From the NCBI GenBank assembly GCA_018697095.1, contig JABHSG010000001.1:224491-288490 (forward strand): 64,000 bases of DNA. Direction: 5' to 3'. A program made the translations under genes and the position numbers. This document shows positions 50,066-57,924 of the stretch, in pieces (the stretch's first letter is position 1; each line of letters begins with the position of its first letter). The notes under the pieces were generated by a model that was given only the letters and a program-made list of their open reading frames with translations, was not told the origin of the DNA and did not search any database. The DNA is from an archaeon (GTDB lineage Archaea; Nanobdellota; Nanobdellia; Woesearchaeales; GW2011-AR9).

Positions 50066-50704
50066 TTAGTTACGCATATGTGCTTTTAGTTTACGTTCCA
50101 CATGCCGACTTTCAGCTGAACTGCTAAAAAACAGTGGATGACGTGTTCCGTCATGAAGCACAACGTAAGCCCCATGAAATGTGTGATCGAATTTGTGAAA
50201 CTTCACATCCTTTAAAGCAATTTTGTGCCTCTCAGATCGTTTACCATTCACATAACGTTGGATGTCAAGATGTGTTCTTCCAAGTTCATACAGTTCTTCA
50301 ACACGTCGTAATTTACGAAGTATTGCTGAAACTACAAAATAAATTGCTAAAAATAGTATTACTGAAACAACTGCGATAAATCCATTTAATTCCGGTTGTA
50401 GATACATGTACAAAAATACTAATCCAGAAAGCAAAACCAGTACCGCAATTTCTATTCTTAAAAGTTGGAAATCTTCTCTTGGAAACTTCCAATAAAATGA
50501 ACCAGACATAATTTGACTACTTCCTGCCTTTTTGCTAAGTTTTGATCTTGAAACTTTACTTACTTTAGCTTTAGAAACCTTTTTTGTCCTAGCTACTTTT
50601 CTTTTAGAACTTGAAGCTCTTCGTACAGGTTTCTTAACAACTCTTGATCTTTTAATAGGCTTCTTAGAAGCTTTCTTTTTTTGTACTTTTTTTCGTGCAG
50701 CCAT
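50066..50704 (-). CDS. Membrane protein with a basic N-terminal tail, unknown function
   Basis: A 212-residue protein. The first about 60 residues are Lys/Arg/Ser/Ala-rich (KKVQKKKASKKPIKRSRVVKK), followed by two hydrophobic segments (FQLLRIEIAVLVLLSGLVFLYMYL, FIAVVSVILFLAIYFVVSAILRK) and a C-terminal soluble domain with beta strands (RHKIALKDVKFHKFDHTFHGAYVVLHDG), reminiscent of PH-like domains near membranes. The basic tail, facing inside, could contact nucleic acid. The neighbouring gene has a similar tail. Confidence 0.5.
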   Translation of the reverse strand: MAARKKVQKKKASKKPIKRSRVVKKPVRRASSSKRKVARTKKVSKAKVSKVSRSKLSKKAGSSQIMSGSFYWKFPREDFQLLRIEIAVLVLLSGLVFLYMYLQPELNGFIAVVSVILFLAIYFVVSAILRKLRRVEELYELGRTHLDIQRYVNGKRSERHKIALKDVKFHKFDHTFHGAYVVLHDGTRHPLFFSSSAESRHVERKLKAHMRN

Positions 50705-50754
50705 TTCCTAACCCTCTATAATTTCTTAACAAAATAAACTTACTAAATATTAAA

Positions 50755-51111
50755 TTACAATCCTTCTCCTTCTGGAATTGATGCTTTAACCATGCTAATC
50801 ACTGATGCAATAAACATGAGAGCAAATACTACCATAAAAGCAAATCCAAATTGAATATACAATGGAAAAATTAAATATCCTGAAACTAAAAATCCGATAA
50901 TTGACATTACTAAAAATCCTGCGTTAGCTGGCTGTGCTTTCCATCCCCAATTCTTAACTGGAGCTTTAGAAACCTTTTTTGTTCTAACAACTCTGTTGTT
51001 CTGAATTCTTCGTACAGGTCTCTTGGAAGCTACTTTTCTTTTAGAACTAGGCTTAGCTTTAACTCTCTTAGAACTAGTTTTTTTTCTCACTACTTTCTTA
51101 CGCTTAACCAT
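50755..51111 (-). CDS. Small membrane protein with a basic N-terminal tail, unknown function
   Basis: A 118-residue protein with about 55 Lys/Arg-rich residues, then two hydrophobic segments (AGFLVMSIIGFLVSGYLIF, FGFAFMVVFALMFIASVISM) and a short acidic end. Tail words such as RTKKVSKA are shared with the product of 50066-50704, suggesting related function or duplication. ATG 51111 is 30 bases from a TATA box at 51137-51145; the ATG at 51129 is too close to it. Confidence 0.5.
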   Translation of the reverse strand: MVKRKKVVRKKTSSKRVKAKPSSKRKVASKRPVRRIQNNRVVRTKKVSKAPVKNWGWKAQPANAGFLVMSIIGFLVSGYLIFPLYIQFGFAFMVVFALMFIASVISMVKASIPEGEGL

Positions 51112-51181
51112 CCTACTTTTAGAAAGCATGTTTTGGCTTATAAGTTTTTTGTAATCTCCATCGGAAACTTACCTACCTAAA

Positions 51182-52318
51182 CTAAACTTTCAACATAAAT
51201 TTAGAAATCTTTGATTCAGCTTTAGCTCTACGTTTTTGATGTGCAGCTAAAATCCCATTAACTTTCTCAATTAAAATAGCTTTTAGTTCTCCTGAAAGAA
51301 GCTTCCCACTTTTATAATCTGCATAAATAGCAGCAAGTTTAGAATCATCTTCTTCAAAAAAGCTAAGCCATTGATAACTAACATCTACATCAGGATTTCC
51401 TCCAAGTCTTCGATGTTCTTCAACAGTTGCTTGTCCTCCGGAAAAAGCGTATTTATTAATTTTTTTCTTAACATCCTTTGCTGAATCAGTCATATAAATC
51501 GCAGCCCCTGTTGAAGAACTAAGCTTCCCATCCTTTTGAATTCCACCAAGTCCAGGTAAAAAACGACTTTGTATAGAAGCTGGTTTATAATAACCTAATT
51601 TTGGCAATATATCCCGAGTCACACGAAAATGAGGATCTTGATCAATTGCATGAGGAATCAAACAAGGAATATTTTTTCCTTTTAGCTGCGATGGTAAAAA
51701 CGCAGGAACTGCCTGCATTGCAGTATAAAACATCTGGCCAACATTTGAACTATCCTTAAGTCCAAAAGCAGATTTCACAGTGCTTGTTGTAAGTTTTTTT
51801 GCAACTTGTATTGCTTGAGGGTACATGATATTGGCATGTTTTGTATCAACAATAAAATGAGTTTTTTTATGATCAAAACCAAATGCAATCACATCAAGCA
51901 TATTTTCATGAACCCATTTTTGAATTTCATCAAAACTCTTATCTTTAAACAAAAATTTTTCATCATCAGTAAATTGAAAATATAACTCACAATCAAATAC
52001 ATCCTGAAGCCACTTTGTAAATTGCCAAATTGTTGCATGACCTAAATGAACTGGCCCAGATGGCCCACAGCCAGTATACAAATAAAATTTGTTTCCTTTA
52101 TCATATTCATCAAGTGCCCATTTCAAATCTCTATGCGCAAAAAATATTCCTCTGCGCAAAAATGGATGAACTTTATCTTCGCCGCCACAAACCTTTGCTA
52201 TTCGACTAAGCAATTTTTTATCAATTTTAGAAACACCAAACTTTTCAATTAATTTACCATAATCAATATTGCCCTTCACTTCCCATGGAGTCACAACAGC
52301 TTCTTTCCCTTTAGACAT
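51182..52318 (-). CDS. trpS: Tryptophanyl-tRNA synthetase
   Basis: A 378-residue class I synthetase of the archaeal/eukaryotic type. The HIGH motif is HLGH (91-94, in GPSGPVHLGHA) and the KMSKS loop is KLSSS (265-269). GCGPSGPVHLGH, FQFTDDEKFLF and SAFGLKDSSNVGQMFY match TrpRS rather than TyrRS. Full length. A TATA-like box lies about 27 bases before the ATG. It stands between basic membrane proteins and dCTP deaminase. Confidence 0.95.
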   Translation of the reverse strand: MSKGKEAVVTPWEVKGNIDYGKLIEKFGVSKIDKKLLSRIAKVCGGEDKVHPFLRRGIFFAHRDLKWALDEYDKGNKFYLYTGCGPSGPVHLGHATIWQFTKWLQDVFDCELYFQFTDDEKFLFKDKSFDEIQKWVHENMLDVIAFGFDHKKTHFIVDTKHANIMYPQAIQVAKKLTTSTVKSAFGLKDSSNVGQMFYTAMQAVPAFLPSQLKGKNIPCLIPHAIDQDPHFRVTRDILPKLGYYKPASIQSRFLPGLGGIQKDGKLSSSTGAAIYMTDSAKDVKKKINKYAFSGGQATVEEHRRLGGNPDVDVSYQWLSFFEEDDSKLAAIYADYKSGKLLSGELKAILIEKVNGILAAHQKRRAKAESKISKFMLKV

Positions 52319-52387
52319 AGTATCACTAGAAAATCATCGTTTAAATAATTACTGTCAAAAAGATACAAAAATACGACTAAAATAAAT

Positions 52388-53611
52388 CTACTTAAAAAAT
52401 TTAGAAAGCCTAGGGCCGGTTTGAATTCCATAATTTGAACCTGAACCAGTGGTAGCATACAAAAAGTCAGGTATGTCCATTAACCTTTCATAAACAATTC
52501 TACAGATAGGATCACCATCACGAATAATTCTATCTTTTTCAAAACTACGAATTTCCAAAACTCCTGCGCCCCAAAGCTTTCCTTTAACTCGTACAAAACT
52601 TTCTTTACCATCATCACCAATAACTTTCTTAAAATTGCATCCCCAGCCTGGATCAAAAAATCCTGCATAATGGGCACGAAATTCTCCTGCACTTGGATCA
52701 TAAATCATCATAACACCACTATAGCCTGGCTCCATCTGTTTTGCTTCTTTCCTAGAATCTAAAAGTCGTGATGGAACAAACGGTGGAAAAGACACGTGTT
52801 CTTTAGTTACAAAAATTCCAAATTTTCCTTGTGGCATATGAAGAGCACCATCTTTTGGTTTAGGTATTTCTTCCCAAAATTCAGAGGTAGGATTGTCTTT
52901 TCTGTTCAAAAATAAAGGAGTATGTGTGTCTTTTGCAAAATAACCTACTACATCATGATTTTGTAAATCAACAGTCATCAAAGCCCCTGGAACAGTAGGG
53001 TCAACACGTGCGGAGGTCACTTTACCTGACCTATTACGAAAAAAGTTGTGAACTTCTGAAGCCATTTTTGTTTCAAGTGGATCTAAAGCAGGGTTACCAA
53101 CTCTAAAAAGTACTTGTGTAAGTGCAATTCCAGTTTCAATATAAATCCTAAAAGAATTAGATACTACATATAGATACACATCTCCTTCATATCCATCTGG
53201 TATAGTATCGAATTTTGAACTACAATCAGTTACAACTCTTGTATGTAAATCTACTCTTCCAATGCTACTCTTTGGGCTAGCTTCAGCCAAAAGGCCTTTA
53301 TCTAATCTTAATTTAACACCGGCTTTAATGATGTAAGTTCTTCCTTTTTCTAAAATTGTCCCATTTCGTAAATCAAGTGGTTTAACATGTGGAACTTTAA
53401 ATTTTTCAATTATGTCAACTACTTTTTCTCCATCTCTTGGAAGTACAACCCCTTTCATTTCCCAAGCAATTTCTCCAACTGGAAAATCAATACTAGATGG
53501 TTGAACATGTTCATGTAAATCCATCCCAATAGAACTTGATATTCTACTTGCATCAATCATTTGCCTAATCTGTTGAGAAACCAAAACTCCCCCTTTTCCC
53601 CATCGTGACAT
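52388..53611 (-). CDS. Long dCTP deaminase-family protein (2'-deoxycytidine 5'-triphosphate deaminase)
   Basis: A 407-residue member of the DCD/dUTPase superfamily in its double-domain form. In the N-terminal domain the motif AEASPKSSIGRVDLHTRVVTD is clear; the C-terminal domain ends with HYAGFFDPGWG and VYERLMDIPDFLY. This long form is mostly described in bacteria (Pfam DCD_N/PF06559 type), so transfer is likely. It converts dCTP to dUTP, feeding dTTP synthesis. ATG 53611 is preferred, about 26 bases from a TTTTAAG box; earlier starts fall in the promoter. Confidence 0.82.
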   Translation of the reverse strand: MSRWGKGGVLVSQQIRQMIDASRISSSIGMDLHEHVQPSSIDFPVGEIAWEMKGVVLPRDGEKVVDIIEKFKVPHVKPLDLRNGTILEKGRTYIIKAGVKLRLDKGLLAEASPKSSIGRVDLHTRVVTDCSSKFDTIPDGYEGDVYLYVVSNSFRIYIETGIALTQVLFRVGNPALDPLETKMASEVHNFFRNRSGKVTSARVDPTVPGALMTVDLQNHDVVGYFAKDTHTPLFLNRKDNPTSEFWEEIPKPKDGALHMPQGKFGIFVTKEHVSFPPFVPSRLLDSRKEAKQMEPGYSGVMMIYDPSAGEFRAHYAGFFDPGWGCNFKKVIGDDGKESFVRVKGKLWGAGVLEIRSFEKDRIIRDGDPICRIVYERLMDIPDFLYATTGSGSNYGIQTGPRLSKFFK

Positions 53612-53712
53612 AAGAAAAAACAGAATCAATTTTGCTTAAAAGTATTACGAGGCTAGAAACACTAGATGCAAAAAGATATACACAAAACAAAATAACACCT
53701 GATAAACTATTT

Positions 53713-54159
53713 TTAATCCCAGCTAGAACCAGCATTAATATTCAAACAGTCAGTTGCTTCTTCAGAATGAAGTGAATATTGAACACTAACTTCAACACAG
53801 TATTGTCCTGACAACAAACCTGGAAGGGCTGAGCTATCAAAATCAAAACTATCTGGGTTAACTTCTTTTCCTTCAGAAGTAATTGCGCCTTGGTAATGTG
53901 CAGAAGCGCCATTGCTAATTCCTTGCAGTCTATAATCAAATTCATCTGAAAGAGTTGTAACGTCTCCTGGGTGCGCTGAAACTCTTGCTGACACAAAAAC
54001 ATCTGCTGGATTTTCTAACAAAAGAGTATAAGCAAGCCCACCAATCCCACCTGCACTATTTGTTTTAGAATCTAATGTCAAGTCCAAGTTTCCAGAAGAA
54101 GCGCAACCTGAACCTAAAGCCAAAGCCCCCATTAATGTTGCATAACCAAATCTTGACAT
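53713..54159 (-). CDS. Predicted lipoprotein, unknown function
   Basis: A 148-residue exported protein. Signal peptide (YATLMGALALGSGC) ends in a GSGC lipobox (Cys19), so it is likely lipid-anchored. The mature part is mainly beta, with an Ig-like texture (LAYTLLLENPADVFVSARVSA) and two C-terminal cysteines. It resembles a CARDB/Ig-type adaptor, not an enzyme. A TATA-like box lies close upstream. It follows the Rqc2-like gene. Confidence 0.55.
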   Translation of the reverse strand: MSRFGYATLMGALALGSGCASSGNLDLTLDSKTNSAGGIGGLAYTLLLENPADVFVSARVSAHPGDVTTLSDEFDYRLQGISNGASAHYQGAITSEGKEVNPDSFDFDSSALPGLLSGQYCVEVSVQYSLHSEEATDCLNINAGSSWD

Positions 54160-54226
54160 AAGAACAAAACAAAAAGGCTTCGCTTAAAAATATATCTTTT
54201 TCAATATGTTTTAGGGACTTAAAAAA

Positions 54227-55336
54227 CTACAATTCTACAGTCAATATTTTCTTCTTTAAATCAACTTGTTTAATTTTATCAAGTCCTTTCAATTCTTTTT
54301 TCAAAGAAGCCCAACCATTTTGCGCAGCAATCCCATTACATTGATCAATTAAAGCTTGCACTTTCACATATTCAGAATAAATTTTCTCACCTGCTTGACT
54401 TGCTTTTTCAATTCCACCTTCAACGTCCGCCACAATTTTTTCTTGACGTTCAATAATACGTTTGACATTAGCAATTTTCTTTTCATAAGGTGACTCTTTA
54501 ACAAGTGGGTTAATCCCTACAAGTGTTTCATGAAACGAATCCTTCTGCTCTGCCAAATCTCCAACTTTAGAAAGCGATAACTTAACTGGCACCCTTTCCT
54601 TTGTATAGACATAACCTCTTGGCTTCTCCAATTCAGACAACAATTCTTTAAACTCTTTATACAACTTTTTCAAGGCAACATCGCTAAGTGAAGCACTAAT
54701 TATCTTTGGATCAACTCCAACTCTATTACAAATTTCTTCAGCGTAAAGACCACCAATTCCTATTTCAGTTGCAATACAAGTAGCTAAATTTCTCTTCTCG
54801 GTCTTACTTATAATTTCCACAAACTTCTCTTCTTCCAATTCTTTCCAATTCAATTGCGCAGGAGGAAATTTATATTCTACTTTGTGGGTCACAGAACGGC
54901 TTTCACGCACTTGTCTATCAAGAAGTGTCATAACTTTCCAATCTTTATCGCAAAAAACCAAATTTCCTTTAGAAAAAAATTCTACTATTAAATGATACGC
55001 TACAATTTCTCCACTTGCGATTTTCCCTTCAAAATCAATTACTACAATTCTCTCTGATCCATGCTGTTTGATAGAAATTAGCCTAGCGTTCGATAAATAT
55101 TTACGTAAAAACATCGCCATCCCGCTTGGTTTACCTGCTGAAAATTTCTCAGAACCTAAATTAAGAAGTTTTCCAGGAATCACTCGCAGTACTTGTTTAC
55201 CCTTTCCCGGTGCGTGAAGTTCAAAATAAAATAGCTCTCGCTGCGGTTGATAGATTTTCTGAACCTTTCCTCCAATTAGAAATTGCATCTCATTAACTAG
55301 TGCATGCAAATCTACGGAACTAACAGCGCCTTTCAT
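54227..55336 (-). CDS. NFACT-N domain protein (Rqc2/RqcH/NEMF-like, lacking NFACT-R)
   Basis: The 369-residue product matches the N-terminal NFACT-N domain and the start of the coiled-coil arms of Rqc2-type ribosome quality control proteins: SSVDLHALVNEMQFLIGGKVQKIYQP, KPSGMAMFLRKYLSNARLISI, an AYHLIVEFFSKGNLVFCD strand and an RKP-like SELEKPRGYVY segment. The HhH-like part (ATEIGIGGLYAEEICNRVG) is present too. Full-length homologues reach 550-700 residues and continue into NFACT-R; here the gene stops just after the coiled coil (ILTVEL). No NFACT-R gene follows. Confidence 0.85.
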   Translation of the reverse strand: MKGAVSSVDLHALVNEMQFLIGGKVQKIYQPQRELFYFELHAPGKGKQVLRVIPGKLLNLGSEKFSAGKPSGMAMFLRKYLSNARLISIKQHGSERIVVIDFEGKIASGEIVAYHLIVEFFSKGNLVFCDKDWKVMTLLDRQVRESRSVTHKVEYKFPPAQLNWKELEEEKFVEIISKTEKRNLATCIATEIGIGGLYAEEICNRVGVDPKIISASLSDVALKKLYKEFKELLSELEKPRGYVYTKERVPVKLSLSKVGDLAEQKDSFHETLVGINPLVKESPYEKKIANVKRIIERQEKIVADVEGGIEKASQAGEKIYSEYVKVQALIDQCNGIAAQNGWASLKKELKGLDKIKQVDLKKKILTVEL

Positions 55337-55368
55337 AACTAAATCAAAAATAACACAAACTACTAACT

Positions 55369-55860
55369 TTAAGAATCTTGCCCAACAATTTCGTATTCCG
55401 CAATTGGTCCTAACCTAAAAGCTGATTCATTTTGAACTTGGGCAACTCGAGCAAGGTCCAATCTAGTTGAAAGTTCGCTGCCATAAACTTCATTCAAACA
55501 AAAATCATAAAATCCTTTCTCTGATTCAGCAATCCCTGGAAGATCAGAAAAGCGATGCATTGATTGGTAGACCCTTTCTTCTTCCCCTCTACTCAAATGG
55601 GACAAAAAAGTCCGTTCTGGTGAAAAACTAACTAAAGGTCCTAATTTGGAGTCTCCATTCCAACTAAGAATAGCATGTAATCTACTAATTCCCTGTGAAT
55701 ACTTTGGTAGTGGGACTTGAACAAAATTATCACCCCATCGTTCTTTAAATAAATCCACTAACCCAGGTACCTTATCGGAAGTTCCAAAAAAATAATGTTT
55801 TCCAGAGATTAAATTAACTGGACTTCTTAAAAAATCAGATTCTAATGAATAACTCATCAT
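55369..55860 (-). CDS. Protein of unknown function
   Basis: A 163-residue soluble protein with no recognised family. It shows mixed alpha/beta texture: SPVNLISGKHYFFGTSDKVPGLVDLFKERWG, SQGISRLHAILSWNG and a helical C-terminal half (GFYDFCLNEVYGSELSTRLDLARV). It lies upstream of the Rqc2-like gene by 32 bases and the two may be cotranscribed. ATG ATG doublets leave the first codon uncertain by one residue. Confidence 0.45.
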   Translation of the reverse strand: MMSYSLESDFLRSPVNLISGKHYFFGTSDKVPGLVDLFKERWGDNFVQVPLPKYSQGISRLHAILSWNGDSKLGPLVSFSPERTFLSHLSRGEEERVYQSMHRFSDLPGIAESEKGFYDFCLNEVYGSELSTRLDLARVAQVQNESAFRLGPIAEYEIVGQDS

Positions 55861-55972
55861 ATTTTCGCCAGCTAGCTATTTTAAAATCTTCCGCTCCACA
55901 ATCAAGTTAAAATCAAAAATTAGAATCAGGTTATTATTAATCAAAATAAGGCATCAATATAAGTCTTGTGAG

Positions 55973-56005
55973 AAAAAAGTGCTACACTAAGCGGCAGTGT
56001 AGCAC
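55973..56005 (-). terminator. Intrinsic terminator-like hairpin downstream of tRNA-Cys
   Basis: A perfect 10-bp inverted repeat (GTGCTACACT / AGTGTAGCAC, loop of seven) starts nine bases after the tRNA-Cys 3' end and is followed by TTTTTT on the minus strand. This is the layout of a bacterial Rho-independent terminator. Archaea usually terminate on U-runs alone, so the stem is unusual. Confidence 0.55.
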
Positions 56006-56014
56006 AAATAAGAG

Positions 56015-56115
56015 AGCGCCTGGAGAGATTCGAACTCTCGATCTGTCCCTCTGCAGGGGACCGCATGCTATCAACACGTAAAACGTATTAAATTTAGCCA
56101 CTTAGCCACAGACGC
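56015..56115 (-). tRNA. tRNA-Cys(GCA) with a D-arm intron
   Basis: Acceptor stem GCGUCUG/CAGGCGC, anticodon loop CUGCAGA with anticodon GCA between GUCCC/GGGAC, T arm GAGAG-UUCGAAU-CUCUC. Discriminator base is U73, the cysteine identity element; CCA is not encoded. Removing 28 bases (56065-56092) gives a normal D arm: U8, G10-C25, C11-G24, U12-A23, A14, G18G19 and A21. Without removal the D loop would be impossibly long. A TATA-like box at about 56141-56149 lies at the right distance. Confidence 0.93.
56065..56092 (-). other. 28-nt noncanonical intron in tRNA-Cys (bulge-helix-bulge)
   Basis: Exon-intron pairing forms a strict BHB: central helix GCUA (5' exon)/UAGC (intron), 3-nt bulges AAU (cut AA|U) and AUG (cut AU|G), and an inner 9-bp helix UUAAUACGU/ACGUGUUGA with a UUU loop. 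The predicted cuts give exactly the canonical D arm. It lies between positions 23 and 24, away from the common 37/38 site. Confidence 0.85.
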
Positions 56116-56151
56116 ACAAAATTATTTTAATAGAATCTCTTTAAATAACTT

Positions 56152-56994
56152 ATGGTAAACTATGATCATAAAGCCACTAGCCACTGGTCAACTTCAGATA
56201 AGGGATATAAAGCAATACATCTTCTTAAAAACATGCAAAAGTTCAACATATCTAACATCCCATTTAGCAATAAAGATAAACATTACAAAATAAAGCTTCC
56301 AACTCAAATGTCACTTGAATTAGCTGAATTAATCGGGATAGTTGTCGGAGATGGGCACATAGGGTTATACAAGAGAAACCATGAAAACAGAAGTCATTAC
56401 AGAATTAACATTTGTGGAAATATCAAAGATGAAAAACACATAGATTATACTAACTCATTATTCTATTCTGTATTTGGAGTTAAACTAAACAAACTAATTA
56501 TCAAAAACAAAAATGCAATTGAACTACAAAAACAATCAAAAGCGGTTTGTCTTTTCTTCAAAAATATTATTAATATCCCTAATAATAAGCGAAATATCAC
56601 CATCCCAAAATGTATCTTAGCAGGCTCATCCAAAATTAAGGCCCTTTTTATAAGAGGTTTAGCAGACGCAGACTTTTGCCTCACTATAAAATACAAGCCA
56701 AACTCATATCCTGTTATTCAAGGTGGCTTCAAATCAAAAACACTCACAGAAGAATCATCAAAAATACTAAAAGAACTCAGTATCAAAAATTATGTTCGCA
56801 AAGAGGCCCAATACTACAAAAAAAGGGACATTACGTACACAATACACAAAATTTACATTAATGGGTTCAAAAGAGTAGGAGAATTTATGGAAGTAATTGG
56901 CTTTAATAATGAGAACAAAAGTTCAAAATATACTCAAGCATTAGAACAAAGAAATCTAAAAACAATGAAACATATCCCTAAAAAGTTTTTATAA
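56152..56994 (+). CDS. Freestanding LAGLIDADG homing endonuclease
   Basis: A 280-residue protein with two LAGLIDADG motifs: LAELIGIVVGDGHIG at 57-71 (acidic Asp67) and FIRGLADADF at 166-175 (Asp174). Two motifs imply a monomeric enzyme cutting a long asymmetrical site. It diverges from tRNA-Cys with 36 bases between its ATG and the tRNA 5' end. The intron of that tRNA is far too short to contain it, so it is freestanding. A TATA-like TATTTTAATA lies about 25 bases before the ATG. Its base composition is slightly more AT-rich than neighbours. Confidence 0.87.
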   Translation: MVNYDHKATSHWSTSDKGYKAIHLLKNMQKFNISNIPFSNKDKHYKIKLPTQMSLELAELIGIVVGDGHIGLYKRNHENRSHYRINICGNIKDEKHIDYTNSLFYSVFGVKLNKLIIKNKNAIELQKQSKAVCLFFKNIINIPNNKRNITIPKCILAGSSKIKALFIRGLADADFCLTIKYKPNSYPVIQGGFKSKTLTEESSKILKELSIKNYVRKEAQYYKKRDITYTIHKIYINGFKRVGEFMEVIGFNNENKSSKYTQALEQRNLKTMKHIPKKFL

Positions 56995-57001
56995 TTAATA
57001 C

Positions 57002-57550
57002 TTAACCAGTATTTTCATACTTAACACCTTGGCGTTCAAACAAAATTGCAGCATACCCTTTATGCACAATATCATTATCAGAAAATCCTAACTCTTTTGC
57101 AAGCGCAAGCAACCTTTCTTTTCCACCTAAAACATCTTCACTCACAATTTCCATTTCAATAAAAGTTCCAAGCCCTTCTATTTTATCTAAGCAAACTGTA
57201 ATTCCATCAAGTTTTCCTTTCTGGCGTTCTTTATGGATATTTAAGTCATTAACAAATCCAGATTTCAAAAGCATAGCCTTTGTTTCACTTGGCTCCAAGA
57301 TTACAGTTTCATGTTCATCCCATGATCCAACTACTTCAGTAAGCGCCTTGAAAGTTAATTTAGAACCAGTACTAGTCTCCCTCACCCGTAAAATTGAACA
57401 TCCAGGTTTTTGTATAGCACCAATTTCACTTTTATGTTTAAAATAAGTATCATCTTGCACTATTATTTCAGAAAACAAGAACCCTTTGGATTCCAATCTA
57501 CTTTTTACGTCATCTAAAGAATCTACTTTTACTCTAATTTCAACTTCCAT
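57002..57550 (-). CDS. CYTH-domain protein (class IV adenylate cyclase/ThTPase-like)
   Basis: A 182-residue triphosphate-tunnel enzyme. The N-terminal EVEIRVKV carries the ExExK-type motif; paired acidic and basic residues continue in LRVRETS, KLTFKAL and VCLDKIEGLGTFIEMEI, each lining the tunnel in CYTH proteins. Homologues hydrolyse triphosphates or make cyclic AMP; archaeal CyaB-type members generally lack a known role. It converges on the homing endonuclease gene, seven bases away. Confidence 0.85.
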   Translation of the reverse strand: MEVEIRVKVDSLDDVKSRLESKGFLFSEIIVQDDTYFKHKSEIGAIQKPGCSILRVRETSTGSKLTFKALTEVVGSWDEHETVILEPSETKAMLLKSGFVNDLNIHKERQKGKLDGITVCLDKIEGLGTFIEMEIVSEDVLGGKERLLALAKELGFSDNDIVHKGYAAILFERQGVKYENTG

Positions 57551-57589
57551 AATAATACCAAGATAAAGGCAAACTAAATGAATTTAAAA

Positions 57590-57661
57590 CTTAGTGACAC
57601 TAAGCTACCTAAAGTAGCGCATGTGGCACTTCTTTGGATTCTAACCTTTTGTAAAGGTTAG
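57590..57661. repeat. Cluster of inverted repeats between the CYTH gene and tRNA-Arg
   Basis: Three hairpins in 72 bases: CTTAGTG/CACTAAG (57590-57604), GCTAC-CTAAA-GTAGC (57604-57618), and CTAACCTTT-TGT-AAAGGTTAG (57641-57661, 9 bp). The last begins three bases past the tRNA-Arg 3' end on the minus strand and may help termination or 3' processing; it lacks a following U-run. The first two lie close upstream of the CYTH gene. Confidence 0.4.
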
Positions 57662-57664
57662 GAG

Positions 57665-57783
57665 TGGGCCTGGTGGGATTTGAACCCACGGTCCCCGGCT
57701 TACTTCCAAACTTGGTTTGAAGGATTACAAACCTCTATTTGAAATAGAAGGCCGGTGCATTATCCAGGCTGTGCTACAGGCCC
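57665..57783 (-). tRNA. tRNA-Arg(UCU) with a canonical 37/38 intron
   Basis: Acceptor stem GGGCCUG/CAGGCCC, anticodon stem CCGGC/GCCGG, loop CUUCUAA after splicing with anticodon UCU, T arm GUGGG-UUCAAAU-CCCAC, A73. A 44-nt intron follows position 37. CCA is not encoded. A TATA-like TTTTTAAGA at about 57815-57823 lies upstream at a fitting distance. Confidence 0.9.
57701..57744 (-). other. 44-nt intron in tRNA-Arg(UCU)
   Basis: The anticodon-loop bases CUUC pair with GAAG near the intron 3' end, the exon-intron helix expected of a BHB. The 3' bulge is UAA (cut UA|A). The 5' bulge looks relaxed, up to five bases before CAAAU pairs with GUUUG, so this is a looser motif than in tRNA-Cys. Removal restores a 7-base anticodon loop. 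Confidence 0.75.
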
Positions 57784-57924
57784 AATACTCCTAACACTGG
57801 CAAAGTCACGCTCTATCTTAAAAACATTACGTTAGTAATGTCCAAAAATTGCTTTTTATCTGTTCAAGTCATCAAGAAATCAAATCCACAACTCTAAAAT
57901 ACTCACCAAAAAAACCTCTTTAAT

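Noticed and set aside
56015..56115. tRNA-Cys as a degraded pseudo-tRNA
   Set aside because: All stems, the anticodon and U73 are intact, and a strict BHB explains the extra bases.
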